Assembly: GCA_902569055.1 (NCBI GenBank)
Contig: CACFSU010000001.1
Coordinates: forward strand, 43,919-107,918
Direction: 5' to 3'
Length of the DNA stretch: 64,000 bases
Source of the DNA: an uncultured Pelagibacteraceae bacterium
GTDB lineage: Bacteria; Pseudomonadota; Alphaproteobacteria; Pelagibacterales; Pelagibacteraceae
Below, one piece after another: positions 54,100-64,000 of the stretch (the first letter of the stretch is position 1; each line of letters opens with the position of its first letter). Under the pieces are notes generated by a model. That model was given only the letters and a program-made list of their open reading frames with translations, was not told the DNA's origin and searched no databases. A program made the position numbers and the translations under genes.

Positions 54100-56016
54100 T
54101 TAATTTGAAGATGCTTTATTTAAAGCGGAGAAAGTTTTTAGAAATAAATTTAAATCCATATTTTCTTGTTTATTAGAGTCCAACTTTCTAATCGTTACTG
54201 AGTTGGAGTCAACTTCTTTTTTACCACAAATTAATAAAAGAGGTATCTTTGCAAGTGAATGATCTCTAATTTTATAGTTTAAGTTATGTTTTTTTAAGTC
54301 AACAACAGAACTTATTCCTGATTGTTTTATCTTTTTTGAAACTTCAATTGCATAATTATTAAAATCTTCTGAAATTGGAATTACAACAGTTTGAAGAGGT
54401 GAAATCCAAAAAGGAAATTTGCCAGCATAATGTTCTATAAGAATTCCAATAAATCTCTCTAATGAACCAAATAATGCTCTATGTAGCATTACAGGAACTT
54501 TTTTTGTACCATCTTTATCCACATAAGAGGCATTTAATCTTCCAGGTAAATTAAAATCAACTTGAAGGGTTCCACATTGCCAATCTCTTCCAATTGCATC
54601 TCTTAAAACAAATTCAATTTTTGGACCATAAAAAGCGCCCTCTCCCTTATTAATACTGTATTCTAATTTTGATGCTTTAACAGCTTCTAATAAAGATGCT
54701 TCAGCCTTATCCCATACTTCATCATTACCAACTCTAATTTTTGGTCGATCAGCATATTTTAGTATTACATTTTCAAAACCTAAATCTCTATAAATATCTA
54801 AAATTAAATTTGTAACATTTAAACATTCACTAGTAATTTGATCTTCAGAACAAAAAATATGTGCATCATCTTGGGTAAATGCTCTAACTCTTAATAAACC
54901 ATGTATTGCTCCTGAAGGTTCATATCTATGAACTTTGCCAAACTCAGTAATTCTTAATGGTAGGTCTCGATAACTTTTTAACCCTTGATTAAAAATCTGT
55001 ATATGACCGGGACAGTTCATAGGTTTTATGGCAAAAACTTTTTCATCTGGCGTTTCAGATGTATACATGTTTTCTCCATATTTTTCCCAATGACCAGACT
55101 TTTCCCATAACTGACGATCTAATACTTCAGGAGTATTTACTTCTTTATAGCTGGCAGCATCTTGTCTAGCCCTCATATAGTTAATTAGTTTTTGAAAAAG
55201 AGCCCATCCTTTTTCATGCCAAAAAACAGAACCTGGGCTTTCTTCTCTAAAATGAAAAAGATCCATCTCTTTGCCTAATTTTCTATGATCTCTTTTTTCA
55301 GCCTCTTCAATACGTTTTAAATACACATCAAGATCTTTTTGAGTTGCCCAACTTGTTCCATAAATTCTTTGAAGCATTTCATTGTTTGAATCTCCTCTCC
55401 AATAAGCACCTGAAACTTTCATTAATTTAAAATATTTTCCAATTTTTCCAGTAGAAGATAAATGTGGTCCTCTACAAAGATCATGCCATTCACCATGAAA
55501 ATAAATTGACACTTCCTCTCCTTCAGGAATGCTTTTAATTAGTTCAGATTTATAATGCTCTCCCTTTCTCTTAAAATGTTTAATTGCTTTATCCCTATCC
55601 CAGACCTCTCTTTTAGTAACCTCATCACGATCTACAATTTCTTTCATTTTATCTTCAATATTTTTCAAATCATCTTCTGTAAAAGGCTCTTGTCTTGCAA
55701 AATCATAATAAAAACCATTCTCAATTACTGGGCCTATAGTAACTTGGGTTCCAGGAAATAACTCTTGAACTGCCATTGCTAAAATGTGAGCTGTATCATG
55801 TCTTATAGTGTCAAGGCCTTCCTCATTTTTAGAGGTAAAAATTTTTACTGAGCAGTCTTTATCTATTACATAATCTAAATCTTTCAATTGACCATCAACT
55901 CCAATTACAATAGCTTGTTTTGCTAAAGACTTACTAATTTTTTCAGCAATTTGTAATCCAGTAACTTTATTTGGAAAATCTAGATTATTTCCGTCAGGTA
56001 ATGTAATAGTAGGCAT
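54100..56016 (-). CDS. thrS: Threonyl-tRNA synthetase
   Basis: TGS domain, HDTAHILAMAVQELFPG, KPMNCPGHIQIF, RVRAFTQDDAHIFC. Confidence 0.98.
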   Translation of the reverse strand: MPTITLPDGNNLDFPNKVTGLQIAEKISKSLAKQAIVIGVDGQLKDLDYVIDKDCSVKIFTSKNEEGLDTIRHDTAHILAMAVQELFPGTQVTIGPVIENGFYYDFARQEPFTEDDLKNIEDKMKEIVDRDEVTKREVWDRDKAIKHFKRKGEHYKSELIKSIPEGEEVSIYFHGEWHDLCRGPHLSSTGKIGKYFKLMKVSGAYWRGDSNNEMLQRIYGTSWATQKDLDVYLKRIEEAEKRDHRKLGKEMDLFHFREESPGSVFWHEKGWALFQKLINYMRARQDAASYKEVNTPEVLDRQLWEKSGHWEKYGENMYTSETPDEKVFAIKPMNCPGHIQIFNQGLKSYRDLPLRITEFGKVHRYEPSGAIHGLLRVRAFTQDDAHIFCSEDQITSECLNVTNLILDIYRDLGFENVILKYADRPKIRVGNDEVWDKAEASLLEAVKASKLEYSINKGEGAFYGPKIEFVLRDAIGRDWQCGTLQVDFNLPGRLNASYVDKDGTKKVPVMLHRALFGSLERFIGILIEHYAGKFPFWISPLQTVVIPISEDFNNYAIEVSKKIKQSGISSVVDLKKHNLNYKIRDHSLAKIPLLLICGKKEVDSNSVTIRKLDSNKQENMDLNLFLKTFSALNKASSN

Positions 56017-57171
56017 TTAGTTTATCAATTTTTTGTATTCTGAATATGTAGAAAAACACATTTTTTCAACATTAAATTTATGAACTATATTTTTTCTACC
56101 CTCTACGCCCATGGATTTCAATGCTATTTCATCTAGGCTTAAAGCTTTAAGAATTTTTTCGCTTAAAGATTTAGGATCACCAGATTTGAATAAATAGCCA
56201 GTTTTTCCCTCCTTAATTGTCTCATTTGATCCACCTATAGCACTTGCAATTATTATTTTTTCCATAGATTGCGCCTCAACAGATACTCTACCAAAAGCTT
56301 CTGGCTCTATAGACGCTGATATTACAATATCAGCCACTTTATATGCCAAAGCCATATCCTTACAATGATCTATAAATTTTACTTGTTTTGTCATTCTAAA
56401 TTGTTCACTCAATCGAATTAATTTTTTTTTATATAAATCACGACCTTGATCACTTCCTAATATAACGGCATAAAAGGCTTCATAACCTAGTTGAGTATTT
56501 ACAATATTTAAAGCCTCTAAAAATAACTCTTGACCCTTCCAGGTTGTTAAACGTCCTGGCATAAGAATTATTTTTTTGTTTTCATTAATTTCCCAACTAT
56601 TCAATAATTTATTTTCTTCAATTTCTATTTTTGTAGTAGCATCAAAATAATCAACATTAATTCCTCTAAAGATAACTAAAAGTTTTTTCTTAACATTTAA
56701 AAACTCTGAATAATTCTCTTTTATATGAGAAAATATAAAATTAGAACCAGCTATTATTAAATCTGATCTAACCATAATCGAATTATAAAATTTTTTTAAT
56801 TTATTGTTAAAATTATAAGTACCATGAAAAGTTGTAACAAATTTTCTTCTAGTTATTTTAGTTGCTAACAAACATGACCAGCCTGGTGCTCTACTTCGTG
56901 CATGCACTATAGATATATTGTGAAAAATAATAATTGCAATTAGAGCAATTGCATTAAATAAAATTAATAATGGGTTTTTACTATGAACGGGGAGTCTAAT
57001 TAATTTTACTTTTTCTTTATTTATAAATTTGATTAACTCTCCACCGCTTGTAACTAAAAAAGATTCACAATTATTCTCTGGTAAATAATGTGCAATATCA
57101 TAACAACCTGTTTCTGCACCTCCATAACCAAGTTTTGGAATTACCTGTAGAACTTTTAAATTAGATGACAT
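56017..57171 (-). CDS. Glycosyltransferase family 4-type protein
   Basis: GYGGAETGCYDIAHYL, LMPGRLTTWKGQELFLEA, EAFGRVSVEAQSMEKIIIAS. Confidence 0.88.
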   Translation of the reverse strand: MSSNLKVLQVIPKLGYGGAETGCYDIAHYLPENNCESFLVTSGGELIKFINKEKVKLIRLPVHSKNPLLILFNAIALIAIIIFHNISIVHARSRAPGWSCLLATKITRRKFVTTFHGTYNFNNKLKKFYNSIMVRSDLIIAGSNFIFSHIKENYSEFLNVKKKLLVIFRGINVDYFDATTKIEIEENKLLNSWEINENKKIILMPGRLTTWKGQELFLEALNIVNTQLGYEAFYAVILGSDQGRDLYKKKLIRLSEQFRMTKQVKFIDHCKDMALAYKVADIVISASIEPEAFGRVSVEAQSMEKIIIASAIGGSNETIKEGKTGYLFKSGDPKSLSEKILKALSLDEIALKSMGVEGRKNIVHKFNVEKMCFSTYSEYKKLIN

Positions 57172-57213
57172 CTGTTATGATTATATATTATTAGAATTAA
57201 CTATGAAACTCTT

Positions 57214-57957
57214 ATGATAAAATTCAATTACCTTAAATTATCAAATTTTAAAAAAATTAGATATTTGATAAACTATAAAAAAGACAGTACTTACATTATT
57301 TTTCTTCATGGTTTTATGTCTAATCTAGAGGGAAAAAAACCGAAAGCCTTTTTAAATTTTGCAAAAAAAAATAAACTTGGATTTCTAGCTTTTGAATACT
57401 CAGGTCATGGAAAATCATCTGGTAAATTCACTAATGGAAATATTTCAAAATGGAGTAAAGAAGCCGAGATAGTTATCAAAAAATTAATTAAAAAAAATAA
57501 AATAATTTTAATTGGATCAAGTATGGGCTCCTGGATATCACTTAATATGTTTAAAATTTTTAATAAACAAATTAAAGGTTTTTTAGGTATTGGGTCTGCT
57601 CCAGAATTTTTAGAGAACTTAATGTGGAAAAAATTTCCAAGAGAAATGAAAAAGGAAATTATTAAAAAAGAGATTATTAATTTAAAACATGGTGAACATG
57701 AATATCCAATAACGTATCAATTAATTAAAGATGGAAGAAAAAATAAAATTTTAAATAAAACTATTTTAAAAAAAATAAAAGTTACAATGATTCATGGCGA
57801 ACAAGATAAGTCTGTTCCACCGAATTATTCAAAAAAAGTTTTAAAAATTTTTAAAAAAGCAAAAAAGAAATTAGTTATTATTAAAAATGGTGATCATAGC
57901 CTCTCTTCAAAAAAATGGCTAAAAAGATTAATTAAAGAATTAAGTTATATTATTTAA
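57214..57957 (+). CDS. Alpha/beta hydrolase
   Basis: FLHGFMSNLEG, YSGHGKSSG, LIGSSMGSWISL, NGDHSL. Confidence 0.88.
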   Translation: MIKFNYLKLSNFKKIRYLINYKKDSTYIIFLHGFMSNLEGKKPKAFLNFAKKNKLGFLAFEYSGHGKSSGKFTNGNISKWSKEAEIVIKKLIKKNKIILIGSSMGSWISLNMFKIFNKQIKGFLGIGSAPEFLENLMWKKFPREMKKEIIKKEIINLKHGEHEYPITYQLIKDGRKNKILNKTILKKIKVTMIHGEQDKSVPPNYSKKVLKIFKKAKKKLVIIKNGDHSLSSKKWLKRLIKELSYII

Positions 57958-60900
57958 CTAACTTCTTTTATAATTTTATTTAAAGTTATTGGGTTTTCTA
58001 GTTTGTTCAGCATTTCTTTAGGACATACTTGAATAAAGTTTTCTATTTCTTTTTCAAAATTATCTAAAATTCTTTTTGATAATTGTGAATTGGTTTCTAA
58101 ATAATGTTCGTTTATTAATTTTTTTAAATAATTAATCCAATAATCTGTTTCTATTTGTTGCCATATTACTGAGTCTTCATTTACTTTTTTTTCAAAGTCT
58201 TTTGACTGTTCATAAATAAAAGCCATTCCACCTGTCATGCCAGCTGCAAAATTATCTCCTACATTTCCAAGTATTACTACAGTTCCACCAGTCATATATT
58301 CACAACCATTAGAGTCACATCCCTCTATGACCGTAGTTGCTCCAGAATTTCTAACTGCAAATCTTTCACCCGCTTGTCCTGCTGCAAAAAGTTTTCCAGA
58401 TGTAGCTCCATAAAGTACAGTATTTCCAATAATTGTATTTTCATTAGATAATAAATTGCTTTCATCAGATAGTTTAATTGATATTGTTGCACCAGAAAGG
58501 CCTTTCCCCACATAATCATTAGCATCACCTTTTAAAATTAATTTCAAACCTTTAGTAGAAAATGCACCAAAAGACTGACCTGCAGAACCTTTAAAATTTA
58601 ATGTCAAAATCCCATCTATAAGATTTTCATATCCATATTTTTTATAAAGATGATGAGAAATTCTAGTTCCAACAGCTCTATTAATATTTTTTATTAAATA
58701 TTCTTTTTCAATTTTTTCAGACTTGTCTAAAGCATTTTCTATTTCTGGCCAAATCTTTTGATCTAGGGTATCTGGTACTGCATTAATCTCTTGAACTTCA
58801 CAATATCTTTTATTCTCTCCTGAATCAGCTTGAACGAACAGAGGATTTAAATCTAGATCATCTAAATTTGGTGAAGCTTTGCTAACTTGCATCAAAAGAT
58901 CTGTTCTTCCTATTATTTCATTTAAAGATTTAAACCCTAATTCAGCTAAAATTTCTCTTACTTCGGTTGCTATAAAAGTAAATAAATTTACAATTTTTTC
59001 AGGAGTTCCTTCAAATTTTTCCCTTAATTTTTCATCTTGGGTACAAACTCCGACAGGACAAGTATTAGAATGACATTGTCTAACCATAATGCATCCCATT
59101 GCAACTAATGCCGTAGTTGCAACTCCATATTCTTCTGCTCCCATCATAGCTGCAATGACAACATCTCGACCAGTTTTTATTCCTCCATCAGTTCTTAGAG
59201 TAACTTTATGTCTTAGATTATTTAAAGTTAAAACTTGATTTGCTTCAGTAAGGCCCATTTCCCAAGGTATGCCAACATATTTAACGCTTGTTTGAGGAGT
59301 TGCTCCGGTACCTCCATTATGTCCTGAAATTAAAATAATGTCAGCTTTAGCTTTGGCTACACCTGCAGCAATTGTTCCTACCCCAGAAGATGCTACAAGT
59401 TTAACTCCAATTCTTGCATTAGGGTTTATTTGTTTAAGATCATAAATTAATTGAGCTAAATCTTCTATTGAATAAATATCATGATGTGGGGGAGGTGAAA
59501 TTAAAGTGACCCCTGGAGTAGAATGTCTTAATCTAGCAATTTCCTTTGTAACTTTAAAACCTGGTAACTGTCCACCTTCTCCAGGTTTGGCTCCCTGAGC
59601 TATTTTGATTTCAATTTCGTTGCAGTTATTTAAATAATTTATAGTTACACCAAATCTAGCAGAGGCAATTTGTTTTACTCTTGAATTTGCACTATCTCCA
59701 TTATCTTGACTTTTAAATCTAATTTCATCTTCTCCACCTTCTCCACTACAAGAAGCTCCTCTAATTCTATTCATTCCGATTGCCAGAGTTTCATGAGCTT
59801 CTTTTGATAAAGCTCCATGAGACATACTCCCACTACCAAAACGTCTTAATATTTCTTTAATTGGCTCAACTTCATTAACGTCTATTGAAGAGCCTAATTT
59901 TTTCTTTCTAAAATCAATTAAATCTCTTAAGTTTATTGGTGGTAAATTATAAATTCCTTCAACATATTTTTTATATGCATGATAAGAATTTGATCCTACA
60001 GCACTTTGTAATAAATGAATTAATTTTCCTTGATATTGATGTGTCTCACCATTTTTTCTATATCGGTAAATTCCACCTATAGGTAAAACAGTATCTGAAC
60101 TTTCAAATGCTTCTTTATGAATGGCTCTTATTTTTTTTTCAATACCCAGTAAACCAATTCCTGAAATTTTAGAAATTACCCCAGGGAAGAAATCATCGAC
60201 AATAGTTCTACTCAAACCTACTGTTTCAAAATTACAACCACCCCTGTAAGAACTTAACACAGAAATTCCCATCTTTGACATTATCTTTAATAAACCTGCG
60301 TTAACTGATTCAATATATCTTGCAACACATTCATCATAACTAAATTTACCAAATAATTTTTTTTCAAACCTTTGAAATAAACTATCAAAAGCCAAATAAG
60401 GATTGACTGTTGTAGCACCTACGCCAATTAAAGTTGCAAAGGAATGGGTATCTAGTGCATCACCAGATTGAACATTTATAGAAACATATCCTCTTAATTT
60501 TTTTTGAATTAAAAATGAGTTTACTGCTCCAACACATAATAAAATTGGAATTGGGAGTTTTTCTGATGATAAATTTTTATCACTTAATATTAATTGTGTA
60601 ATTCCTTGTCTAACTGCAATTTCAGCTTCTTTTTGTAAATTGTTAATTGCTGTTGTTAGTGTTTCTTTTTTAGAAAAAGTACAATCAATAATTATTGAAT
60701 TTTGTCCAAAAAAATTAATAAATTTTTCAAATTGTGTGTTTGATAATATTGGATTATTTAGTACATAAATATTTTCTTTTGTGAGGGTATCAAAATCTAA
60801 AATATTCCCAAGATTTCCAAATCTTGTCTTTAAACTCATCACTTTATTTTCTCTTAAGGAGTCAATTGGAGGATTCGTTACCTGACTAAAATTTTGTCTA

Positions 60901-62459
60901 AAAAAATGATATAAAGGCCTATATTTATCTGACAAAACAGCTAAAGGAGTATCGTCTCCCATAGAGCCCGTTGCCTCTTTAGCGTCTTCTGCCATAGGGT
61001 GTAATATCAATTCTAGATCCTCAAGACTAATACCAAAAGTATGTTGTCTTCTTCTCAAATCTTCACCTGAAAAGTTATTTTTTTCAGCAGAAATTACTAG
61101 CTTATCATCAAGATCAATAATCTGAGAATTAAAATGCTTATATTCCTTTGCTAAATAATCTTTTATTTTTTCATTTGTAAATACTTTTCCTTTTTCAATT
61201 CTTACTCCTATAATTTCACCTGGTCCTAATCTACCTTTTGTGATTATTTTTTTTTCATTTAATGCAATCATTCCTGTTTCTGAACCTGCAAATAAAAGTT
61301 TATCTTTAGTAATTGCATATCTCAGTGGTCTTAATCCATTTCTATCATTTGCTGCAATCACCCATTCATTATCTGTAGCAGCTATTGCTGCTGGTCCATC
61401 CCAAGGTTCCATTGTGCTATTTAAAAAATTAAATAACTGTTGGTGGCTTTTTGGAAGAGTTTTACTTTTTTTAGACCAAGCATCTGGAACTAACATCAGT
61501 TTTGCTAGAGGCGCTGGTTTACCAGATATATTTAATAATTCAAATACATTATCTAAAGCTGCAGAATCTGAGGCTCCCTTTTGAATTACTGGTTTAAGAT
61601 TATTTAAATCCTCAAACAAAGGACTATTCATCTCTTCCTCGTGAACTTTCATCCAATTTTTATTTCCTCTATAAGTATTTATTTCTCCATTATGAGCTAA
61701 GGCTCTAAATGGTTGAGCTAAGTTCCAACTTGGAGCTGTATTAGTAGAAAATCTTTGATGAAAAATTGCGTATCTAGATATAAATCTTTCATCTTTAAGA
61801 TCTAAGTAAAAATCAGCTATTCCCTCAGCCAAAAACATACCTTTGTAAATAATAGACTTAGAGCTTAATGAACAAATGTAAAAATTGTTAAGAGATAAAT
61901 TAAAGGCTTTATTTTCTATTTTTCTTCTAGTTTCATAAATTTTTCGTTCTAATTCTTTATTTAATAAATTTTTATTATTTGATTTAAAAAGCACCTGAAT
62001 AATCTCAGGCATTGTTTGAAAAGCTTTAACACCTAAAACTTTTGGATTTACAGGAACCTGTCTCCAACCAAAAATATTAAAATTATTTTTTGTCAATTCA
62101 CTTTCAACAATTGTCTTACAACTTTCTTGAGCAGTATAATCGTTTTTTGGTAAAAAAATCATCCCTACGCAAATCTCGCAATCATCATACTTGTGTCCAG
62201 TTACCTCTATTTTTTCAACGAAGAAATTTTTTGGAATCTCTAAATGAATTCCAGCACCATCGCCTGTTTTTCCGTCAGCATCTACTGCACCTCTATGCCA
62301 AACTGCTTTTAAAGCTTCAATTCCATATTCAACTACTTGTCTAGTTTTTATACCCATCGTAGATGCAATTAATCCAACTCCGCAAGCATCGTGTTCCATT
62401 TCCGAAGAGTAAACATGATTTTTCTCGAGTAATTTTAAATTTTTATAATATTTTTTCAT
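57954..62459 (-). CDS. gltB: Glutamate synthase large subunit
   Basis: HDACGVGLIAS (Cys nucleophile), HQRFSTNTAPSWNLAQPFR, GKPGEGGQLPG-like, CHSNTCPVGVCTQD; 1501 aa. Confidence 0.97.
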   Translation of the reverse strand: MKKYYKNLKLLEKNHVYSSEMEHDACGVGLIASTMGIKTRQVVEYGIEALKAVWHRGAVDADGKTGDGAGIHLEIPKNFFVEKIEVTGHKYDDCEICVGMIFLPKNDYTAQESCKTIVESELTKNNFNIFGWRQVPVNPKVLGVKAFQTMPEIIQVLFKSNNKNLLNKELERKIYETRRKIENKAFNLSLNNFYICSLSSKSIIYKGMFLAEGIADFYLDLKDERFISRYAIFHQRFSTNTAPSWNLAQPFRALAHNGEINTYRGNKNWMKVHEEEMNSPLFEDLNNLKPVIQKGASDSAALDNVFELLNISGKPAPLAKLMLVPDAWSKKSKTLPKSHQQLFNFLNSTMEPWDGPAAIAATDNEWVIAANDRNGLRPLRYAITKDKLLFAGSETGMIALNEKKIITKGRLGPGEIIGVRIEKGKVFTNEKIKDYLAKEYKHFNSQIIDLDDKLVISAEKNNFSGEDLRRRQHTFGISLEDLELILHPMAEDAKEATGSMGDDTPLAVLSDKYRPLYHFFRQNFSQVTNPPIDSLRENKVMSLKTRFGNLGNILDFDTLTKENIYVLNNPILSNTQFEKFINFFGQNSIIIDCTFSKKETLTTAINNLQKEAEIAVRQGITQLILSDKNLSSEKLPIPILLCVGAVNSFLIQKKLRGYVSINVQSGDALDTHSFATLIGVGATTVNPYLAFDSLFQRFEKKLFGKFSYDECVARYIESVNAGLLKIMSKMGISVLSSYRGGCNFETVGLSRTIVDDFFPGVISKISGIGLLGIEKKIRAIHKEAFESSDTVLPIGGIYRYRKNGETHQYQGKLIHLLQSAVGSNSYHAYKKYVEGIYNLPPINLRDLIDFRKKKLGSSIDVNEVEPIKEILRRFGSGSMSHGALSKEAHETLAIGMNRIRGASCSGEGGEDEIRFKSQDNGDSANSRVKQIASARFGVTINYLNNCNEIEIKIAQGAKPGEGGQLPGFKVTKEIARLRHSTPGVTLISPPPHHDIYSIEDLAQLIYDLKQINPNARIGVKLVASSGVGTIAAGVAKAKADIILISGHNGGTGATPQTSVKYVGIPWEMGLTEANQVLTLNNLRHKVTLRTDGGIKTGRDVVIAAMMGAEEYGVATTALVAMGCIMVRQCHSNTCPVGVCTQDEKLREKFEGTPEKIVNLFTFIATEVREILAELGFKSLNEIIGRTDLLMQVSKASPNLDDLDLNPLFVQADSGENKRYCEVQEINAVPDTLDQKIWPEIENALDKSEKIEKEYLIKNINRAVGTRISHHLYKKYGYENLIDGILTLNFKGSAGQSFGAFSTKGLKLILKGDANDYVGKGLSGATISIKLSDESNLLSNENTIIGNTVLYGATSGKLFAAGQAGERFAVRNSGATTVIEGCDSNGCEYMTGGTVVILGNVGDNFAAGMTGGMAFIYEQSKDFEKKVNEDSVIWQQIETDYWINYLKKLINEHYLETNSQLSKRILDNFEKEIENFIQVCPKEMLNKLENPITLNKIIKEVS

Positions 62460-63898
62460 TAAGCTACTTTTATCTTCTGATTTACTTTTGATTCTAAATA
62501 TTTTTTGATAGAAACTGCAGCTTCTCTTCCATCTTTAATTGCCCAAACTACTAAAGATGCTCCTCTAACTATATCCCCTGCAGCAAAAACACCTTTTAAA
62601 TTAGTTTCCATGGTATTGAAATCAGTTTTGATTGTCCCCCATTTTGAAACCTGTAATTCTTGAGAGTCAAATAAATTTGGTAAATCTTCAGGATCAAAAC
62701 CTAAAGCTTTAATAATCATATCGGCTTTAATTTCAAACTCTGACCCTTTTTTAATTTCTGGTCTTTTTCTTCCACTTTCATCAGGATCACCTAATTGAAT
62801 TTTATCTACAAGCAAACTTTCAATTTTATTTATACCATTAAATTTTTTTGGACTTGATAACCAAATAAATTCTACTCCTTCTTCTTCTGCATTTGCGACT
62901 TCTCTTGCCGAGCCTGGCATATTTTCTTTATCTCTTCTATATAAGCATTTTACTGATTTAGCTTTCTGTCTTATTGAAGTTCTGACACAATCCATCGCAG
63001 TATCACCACCACCTATTACAACCACATCTTTTCCTTCAGCATTTAAAACTCCTTTATCAAATAATTCAACTTCATCACCTAATCCTTTTTTATTAGAGGC
63101 AGTTAAAAATTCCATAGCTGGAAAAATATTATTCAAATCATTACCAGGTAAATCAACTTCTCTTGCTTTATAAACTCCAGTTGCTATCAACAAGGCATCA
63201 TGTTTTTTTCTTAATTGTTCTAAATTTGAATCTATTCCTACTTCAAAATTTTGAATAAATTCTATACCACTTGATTTTAAAAGTTTCGTTCTTCTCTCAA
63301 CTACAAATTTTTCTAATTTAAAATTAGGTATTCCATAAATTAAAAGACCTCCTGGACGATCATAACGATCATAAATAGTAATTTTATACCCACTTTTTCT
63401 TAACTGCTCTGCTGCTGCTAGACCAGCTGGACCTGCCCCTATAATTCCTACACTTTGTGATTTTTCAAATTCAATGTTTAATGGTTTAACCCATCCTTGT
63501 TCCCAAGCTTTATCAGTAATATACTTTTCTACGGAGCCGATAGTGACTGTTCCATGCCCAGATTGTTCTATTACACAGTTCCCTTCGCATAGTCTGTCTT
63601 GTGGACAAATTCTTCCACAAACTTCGGGCATATTATTAGTACTTTGAGATAATTCATATGCTTCTTGAATTCTTCCTTCAGCAGTTAATTTTAACCAATC
63701 AGGAATATTATTACTTAAAGGGCAATGAATTTGGCAAAATGGAACTCCACATTGAGAACATCTGCTTGCTTGTTCTTTTGCTTTATCTTTAATAAAATCT
63801 TCATATATTTCATTAAAATCAGATTTTCTTTTTTTAATTTCTCTTTTAGGTGGATTTTGTTGACCTATTTTTACAAATTTTAACATTTTATCAGTCAT
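62459..63898 (-). CDS. gltD: Glutamate synthase small subunit
   Basis: CSQCGVPFCQIHCPL, GRICPQDRLCEGNCVIE, GIIGAGPAGLAAAEQLRKSG, GGGDTAMDCVRTS. Confidence 0.97.
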   Translation of the reverse strand: MTDKMLKFVKIGQQNPPKREIKKRKSDFNEIYEDFIKDKAKEQASRCSQCGVPFCQIHCPLSNNIPDWLKLTAEGRIQEAYELSQSTNNMPEVCGRICPQDRLCEGNCVIEQSGHGTVTIGSVEKYITDKAWEQGWVKPLNIEFEKSQSVGIIGAGPAGLAAAEQLRKSGYKITIYDRYDRPGGLLIYGIPNFKLEKFVVERRTKLLKSSGIEFIQNFEVGIDSNLEQLRKKHDALLIATGVYKAREVDLPGNDLNNIFPAMEFLTASNKKGLGDEVELFDKGVLNAEGKDVVVIGGGDTAMDCVRTSIRQKAKSVKCLYRRDKENMPGSAREVANAEEEGVEFIWLSSPKKFNGINKIESLLVDKIQLGDPDESGRKRPEIKKGSEFEIKADMIIKALGFDPEDLPNLFDSQELQVSKWGTIKTDFNTMETNLKGVFAAGDIVRGASLVVWAIKDGREAAVSIKKYLESKVNQKIKVA

Positions 63899-63956
63899 AT
63901 TTTTTAAAAATTTTAGGTAAATTATACGTTGATTTACTTTAATAAAGCCTAAAATA

Positions 63957-63973
63957 AGTCAATAGTATTGACT
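63957..63973. promoter_or_regulatory. Palindrome AGTCAATA-G-TATTGACT upstream of gltD
   Basis: Perfect 8-bp half sites with 1-nt centre; a TATAAT on the minus strand lies at 63921-63926. Confidence 0.45.
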
Positions 63974-64000
63974 AAAATTATATAGAAAATGGCTTTGTTA

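Noticed and set aside
61240-62344. Plus-strand ORFs inside gltB
   Set aside because: Antisense to strongly conserved glutamate synthase sequence.

Overview
This is a gene-dense, very AT-rich chromosomal window. Its protein repertoire and gene order resemble streamlined alphaproteobacteria of the SAR11/Pelagibacter type; that assignment is inferred from recognised families and synteny, since no search was run. Most of it is core genome: LPS transport (kdsD-lptC-lptB), aroA-rpsA-ihfB-pyrF-trpFBA-accD-folC, hisG-hisZ-hisS with tRNA-His, infA-hisD-murA-dcd, rpmH-rnpA-yidD-yidC-argB-dapD-dapE, def-fmt-truA, aroK-aroB, DnaJ-cobS-cobT, a RegB-type kinase, gyrB, lepA-pheT-pheS-rplT-rpmI-infC-thrS and gltB-gltD. 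Four tRNA genes were found by folding (His-GTG, Phe-GAA, Thr-GGT, Ser-GGA). Five genes absent from or truncated in the supplied ORF track were added: an edge-truncated NAD(P)-binding gene, rpmH, and three small ORFs. There is no CRISPR array, transposase, prophage or rRNA. The items most worth a second look are: (i) a DNA-end-processing cluster (MGME1-like PD-(D/E)XK nuclease, ExoI and divergent thioredoxin, facing RmuC); (ii) a tRNA-His gene without an encoded G-1, sitting 4 bp upstream of hisS; (iii) an adjacent HDAC-like and SET-domain pair; (iv) a DnaJ-CobS-CobT AAA+/VWA unit with no cobalamin genes nearby; (v) a GT17-like glycosyltransferase plus oxidoreductase cassette abutting tRNA-Ser; (vi) a tRNA-Thr with a non-canonical T-loop; (vii) unannotated microproteins and palindromic elements. 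I did not find a clear-cut new defence or mobile system.
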